Source: Geminicoccaceae bacterium (GTDB taxonomy: Bacteria > Pseudomonadota > Alphaproteobacteria > Geminicoccales > Geminicoccaceae). Taken from it: DNA of 6,232 nt. Under the pieces are notes generated by a model. The model was given only the letters and a program-made list of their open reading frames with translations, had not been told where the DNA came from and did no database searches. The position numbers and the translations under genes were made by a program. The stretch spans positions 1-6,232 of the forward strand of contig JAGREZ010000353.1 in the NCBI GenBank assembly GCA_020446285.1, in the 5' to 3' direction. Below, piece by piece: positions 3,974 through 6,232 of the stretch (the first letter of the stretch is position 1; each line of letters starts with the position of its first letter).

Positions 3974-5641
3974 ATGCTGCCTGTCCTCGATGAAAAAACA
4001 CCGCTTGATACGGATCTCGTGAATGGATTGGCCGGCGGTAGCCTGCATGTGCCGGATGGCCAGAAATTGAGTCTCACATTTGTCGGCGAAGAAGCCGGCT
4101 ATCTCAATACCCTCGGATATTACGAAATTTCCGACGATGGCTCCATCGGAACGACAGGGATCATTTTTTCTTCAGTCGACACGGGCGATCTTTCCGCCGG
4201 TGACACGGTCGAAGTAGGTCCATTCTCCGGCGATACCGAAGTCGGACTGTTCCTCATTCAGGATGGCGACAGTCTCGGGGTCGACCTGTCCAGTGGTTCA
4301 CTTGCATTCGAGGGGTCGGGTGGCGGCGCGGCCACGGTCGGCGACACCTCTCCGCCGAAACTGATCCACACCAGCAGCAGTGGCGATGTCACGGTCATCA
4401 AATCGCCGGTATTTCACACCCAGGCCAGTCTCAATCCCGCCGGCGCGGAGCATGTGGTTTCCGCCACGGACGATGACGGTTCGACACTCATCGCCATGGA
4501 GGACGTCGCCTTCGGCGCCAACAATTACGACGGCGATTTCAACGATGCGGTGTTCGATGTGAGCATCAGCGAGGACGATACCTCGCCGGTGACGACCGAC
4601 GAAACTCAGACGGTGACTTCGGACCTGGTGACGCTCGCGGACGGGCAGGAAGTGGCGTTGCAGATCACAACCGAATCCGTGACCGACGACGGCACCGCCG
4701 AACTCTCGGGCGCACTCTCGGTTTCCGCCTTTCTTGCCAGCAATTTCAATATCGCGTTTGTTATCGACCGGTCTGGTAGTACTACTAACACTTTGGCGCG
4801 GGACGGGAATGGAAATACAATCGATCTGAACAATGACGGTGTCTCCGACAGAGTGCTGGACGCCGAGCTGGCGGCTTTCGTGAAACTGAGCGAAGAGCTG
4901 GTAGCGGATGGCCTGGGAGGGGCCGATGTTTCCGTTATCATGTTCGACGGCAGTGCATCGATCGTCGACACAGTGCGCCTTGGAGAGGATTCGGATGGCG
5001 ACGGTAGCTCGGACGTCGTCGAGGCGATTCAATCCATTGTCGGGCGACGTGGCGGAACAGATTTCGCTGAAGCATTGACGGAAACAGCGGATTTCTTTGA
5101 TCTTCAACCCGACGTTGATACCGCTTCCAATCTCGTCTATTTTGCGTCAGATGGCAAACCTGAAAATACGTCGATATCTGAACTTTTGGATGCAGCCGCG
5201 CGGCTGCAGGATCCGAACGGTATTGATGCGACAGTGAACGCGTTCGGCATCGGTTCGGGTTCCCAGCAATCATCACTCGACATCATCGATAATACCGGCG
5301 GCTCGGAGATTATTACCGATCTTTCGCAGCTCTCGGTGGATGTTTCCGGCTCATCGATCAGCGCTGATGATGTCGAATCATTGACCATCAAGGTTGACGG
5401 CGTCTCGCAGTTCACTTTCGACGGTTCGGAGGTTACCGATTCGGCGACGGGGCTGGAGTTCGGGCCGGTGATACTGACCGGGCTCGATCCGAACAGTTCC
5501 AGCAAAGTGGAAGTCGACGCAGTGGTGACGACGGACACCGGCGAACAGCACACGCTCACCGTAACCACCCAGATCATCGGGTCCGGTAGCACGACGTCGG
5601 CGCTCAATGCAGCGAATGACAGTAGCGGGCTGGTGATCTGA
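3974..5641 (+). CDS. DUF4114 / von Willebrand factor A domain protein, probably exported
   Basis: The 555-residue, strongly acidic, Asp/Ser/Thr/Gly-rich protein contains no Cys and no Trp. Residues ~35-197 match DUF4114, including LGYYEISDDGSIGTTGIIF, VGLFLIQDGDS and the hallmark NNYDGDFNDAVFDV. Residues ~257-450 are a vWA domain with a complete MIDAS: D265-x-S267-x-S269 in VIDRSGS, T362 in GGTDF and D393 in ASDGKP. Two calcium-loop-like motifs are inserted in it: DLNNDGVSD (284-292) and DSDGDGSSDVVE (339-350, an EF-hand pattern). Residues ~455-536 look like an all-beta C-terminal domain. There is no Sec signal peptide, membrane segment, RTX nonapeptide or LPXTG/PEP-CTERM tail. The composition fits a type I secretion substrate or surface adhesin; this is inference, and no transporter is nearby. 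Start ATG 3974 has GGGAG (3963-3967) six bases upstream. The ligand and biological role are unknown. Confidence 0.9.
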   Translation: MLPVLDEKTPLDTDLVNGLAGGSLHVPDGQKLSLTFVGEEAGYLNTLGYYEISDDGSIGTTGIIFSSVDTGDLSAGDTVEVGPFSGDTEVGLFLIQDGDSLGVDLSSGSLAFEGSGGGAATVGDTSPPKLIHTSSSGDVTVIKSPVFHTQASLNPAGAEHVVSATDDDGSTLIAMEDVAFGANNYDGDFNDAVFDVSISEDDTSPVTTDETQTVTSDLVTLADGQEVALQITTESVTDDGTAELSGALSVSAFLASNFNIAFVIDRSGSTTNTLARDGNGNTIDLNNDGVSDRVLDAELAAFVKLSEELVADGLGGADVSVIMFDGSASIVDTVRLGEDSDGDGSSDVVEAIQSIVGRRGGTDFAEALTETADFFDLQPDVDTASNLVYFASDGKPENTSISELLDAAARLQDPNGIDATVNAFGIGSGSQQSSLDIIDNTGGSEIITDLSQLSVDVSGSSISADDVESLTIKVDGVSQFTFDGSEVTDSATGLEFGPVILTGLDPNSSSKVEVDAVVTTDTGEQHTLTVTTQIIGSGSTTSALNAANDSSGLVI

Positions 5642-5650
5642 GAACTGCAT

Positions 5651-5673
5651 GAGGGCCGGGACCTCCGGCCCTC
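5651..5673. terminator. Bidirectional terminator hairpin between convergent genes
   Basis: GAGGGCCGG (5651-5659) and CCGGCCCTC (5665-5673) form a perfect 9-bp, GC-rich stem with a five-base loop GACCT. It lies ten bases after the vWA gene stop and 16 bases past the convergent livF stop. No T-run follows on either side, as is common in GC-rich genomes. Position and stability support a shared terminator. Confidence 0.7.
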
Positions 5674-5689
5674 GCCTTCCCTCGCGCCC

Positions 5690-6232
5690 CTACTCCACCT
5701 TCATCATCGACTCGAGTGCGCCGGAGCGGTCGAGGTCGGTGAGGCGGCCGCCCTGCAGGACATGGCCCTTCTCGATGAGAAAGGCACTGTCGGCGACGCG
5801 GCGGGCGAAGCGGATATTCTGTTCGGAGAGAAGGATCGACAGGTTTTCGGCCTTCAGGCGCTCGATCGCGAGGGCCATGGCGTCGACGATCACCGGCGCC
5901 AGCCCTTCCGACGGTTCGTCGAGAAGGAGCAGGCGCGGATTGCCCATCAGGGTGCGGGCAATGGCAAGCATCTGCTGCTCGCCGCCACTCATCTGCCCGC
6001 CCGGACGTTTGCGCATTTCCGCGAGGTTGGGGAAGATCCCGAACAGGCGCTCCGGTGTCCAGGCCTCGCCCTCCAGCGGCGGCTTGCGTCCGACCTCGAG
6101 ATTTTCCATGACCGTCAGATCGGCGAACACCCTCCTGTCCTCCGGCACCCAGCCGACGCCGCGGCGCGCGGCCATGTAGGCCGGAAGGCCGTCGATGCGC
6201 TCGCCGTCGAAGACGATCCGGCCGGACCATGG
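5690..6232 (-). CDS. livF: Branched-chain amino acid ABC transporter ATP-binding protein, LivF type (C-terminal part)
   Basis: The open frame enters from the right edge and covers the last 180 residues; the N-terminus with Walker A lies outside the window. It begins PWSGRIVFDGERIDGLPAYM. It then shows the LivF-type segment VGWVPEDRRVFADLTVMENL, the ABC signature MSGGEQQMLAIARTLMGNP, and Walker B LLLLDEP with the catalytic Glu. SEQN stands where most ABC ATPases have the H-loop His, as is usual for LivF. It ends SMMKVE. LivF energises high-affinity uptake of Leu/Ile/Val or related substrates (amides, urea and short-chain compounds in paralogues) together with LivG, LivH and LivM at the inner membrane. 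The substrate cannot be told from this fragment. The other liv genes would be expected upstream, beyond the right edge. An internal ATG at 6175 is not the true start, because the family sequence continues before it. Confidence 0.92.
   Translation of the reverse strand, partial: PWSGRIVFDGERIDGLPAYMAARRGVGWVPEDRRVFADLTVMENLEVGRKPPLEGEAWTPERLFGIFPNLAEMRKRPGGQMSGGEQQMLAIARTLMGNPRLLLLDEPSEGLAPVIVDAMALAIERLKAENLSILLSEQNIRFARRVADSAFLIEKGHVLQGGRLTDLDRSGALESMMKVE

Noticed and set aside
3974..5641. RTX toxin or adhesin repeats in the vWA protein
   Set aside because: No GGxGxDxxx nonapeptide arrays are present. The Asp/Gly motifs are isolated calcium-loop-like sequences within the vWA domain.
1..6232. 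CRISPR array, insertion sequence or phage attachment site
   Set aside because: No regularly spaced repeats, no transposase or integrase frame, and no terminal inverted repeats. The tRNA genes are intact or cut only by the window edge, with no duplicated tRNA 3' end.

Overview
The window looks like chromosomal DNA of a moderately GC-rich alphaproteobacterium. The evidence is the rlmB-type methyltransferase beside a Tyr-Gly-(Thr) tRNA cluster, a HemW and a LivF of proteobacterial type, and a TTAA-N7-TTAA box of the kind bound by the alphaproteobacterial regulator CtrA. I cannot name a genus.

Left part (1-1273): three tRNA genes run leftward (tRNA-Tyr GTA, tRNA-Gly TCC and the 5' end of a third, probably tRNA-Thr). 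They are driven by a consensus-like promoter whose -35 box sits on the first codons of the divergent 23S rRNA methyltransferase gene rlmB. Translation genes are therefore packed back to back, with regulatory DNA shared by both directions.

Centre-left (1274-2998): two leftward genes follow. One is a small uncharacterised Ala/Glu/Arg-rich protein preceded by a 17-bp palindrome that contains a perfect CtrA box. The other is hemW, a radical-SAM heme chaperone.

Centre-right (2999-5641): a rightward pair looks like accessory DNA set between housekeeping genes. The first is a short LuxR-type regulator with a PAS-like sensor half. Its sensor half and promoter are very AT-rich (about 27% GC over 3241-3480 by hand count), while its DNA-binding half is about 60% GC (3481-3720). 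It is followed by a 555-residue, highly acidic protein free of Cys and Trp, with a DUF4114 region and a von Willebrand factor A domain carrying an intact MIDAS and two calcium-loop-like motifs. I infer that the regulator controls this probably exported or surface protein. The pair is the most interesting part of the window.

Right end (5651-6232): a strong GC-rich hairpin separates this pair from the convergent 3' part of a livF-type ATPase of a branched-chain amino acid ABC transporter, which runs off the window.
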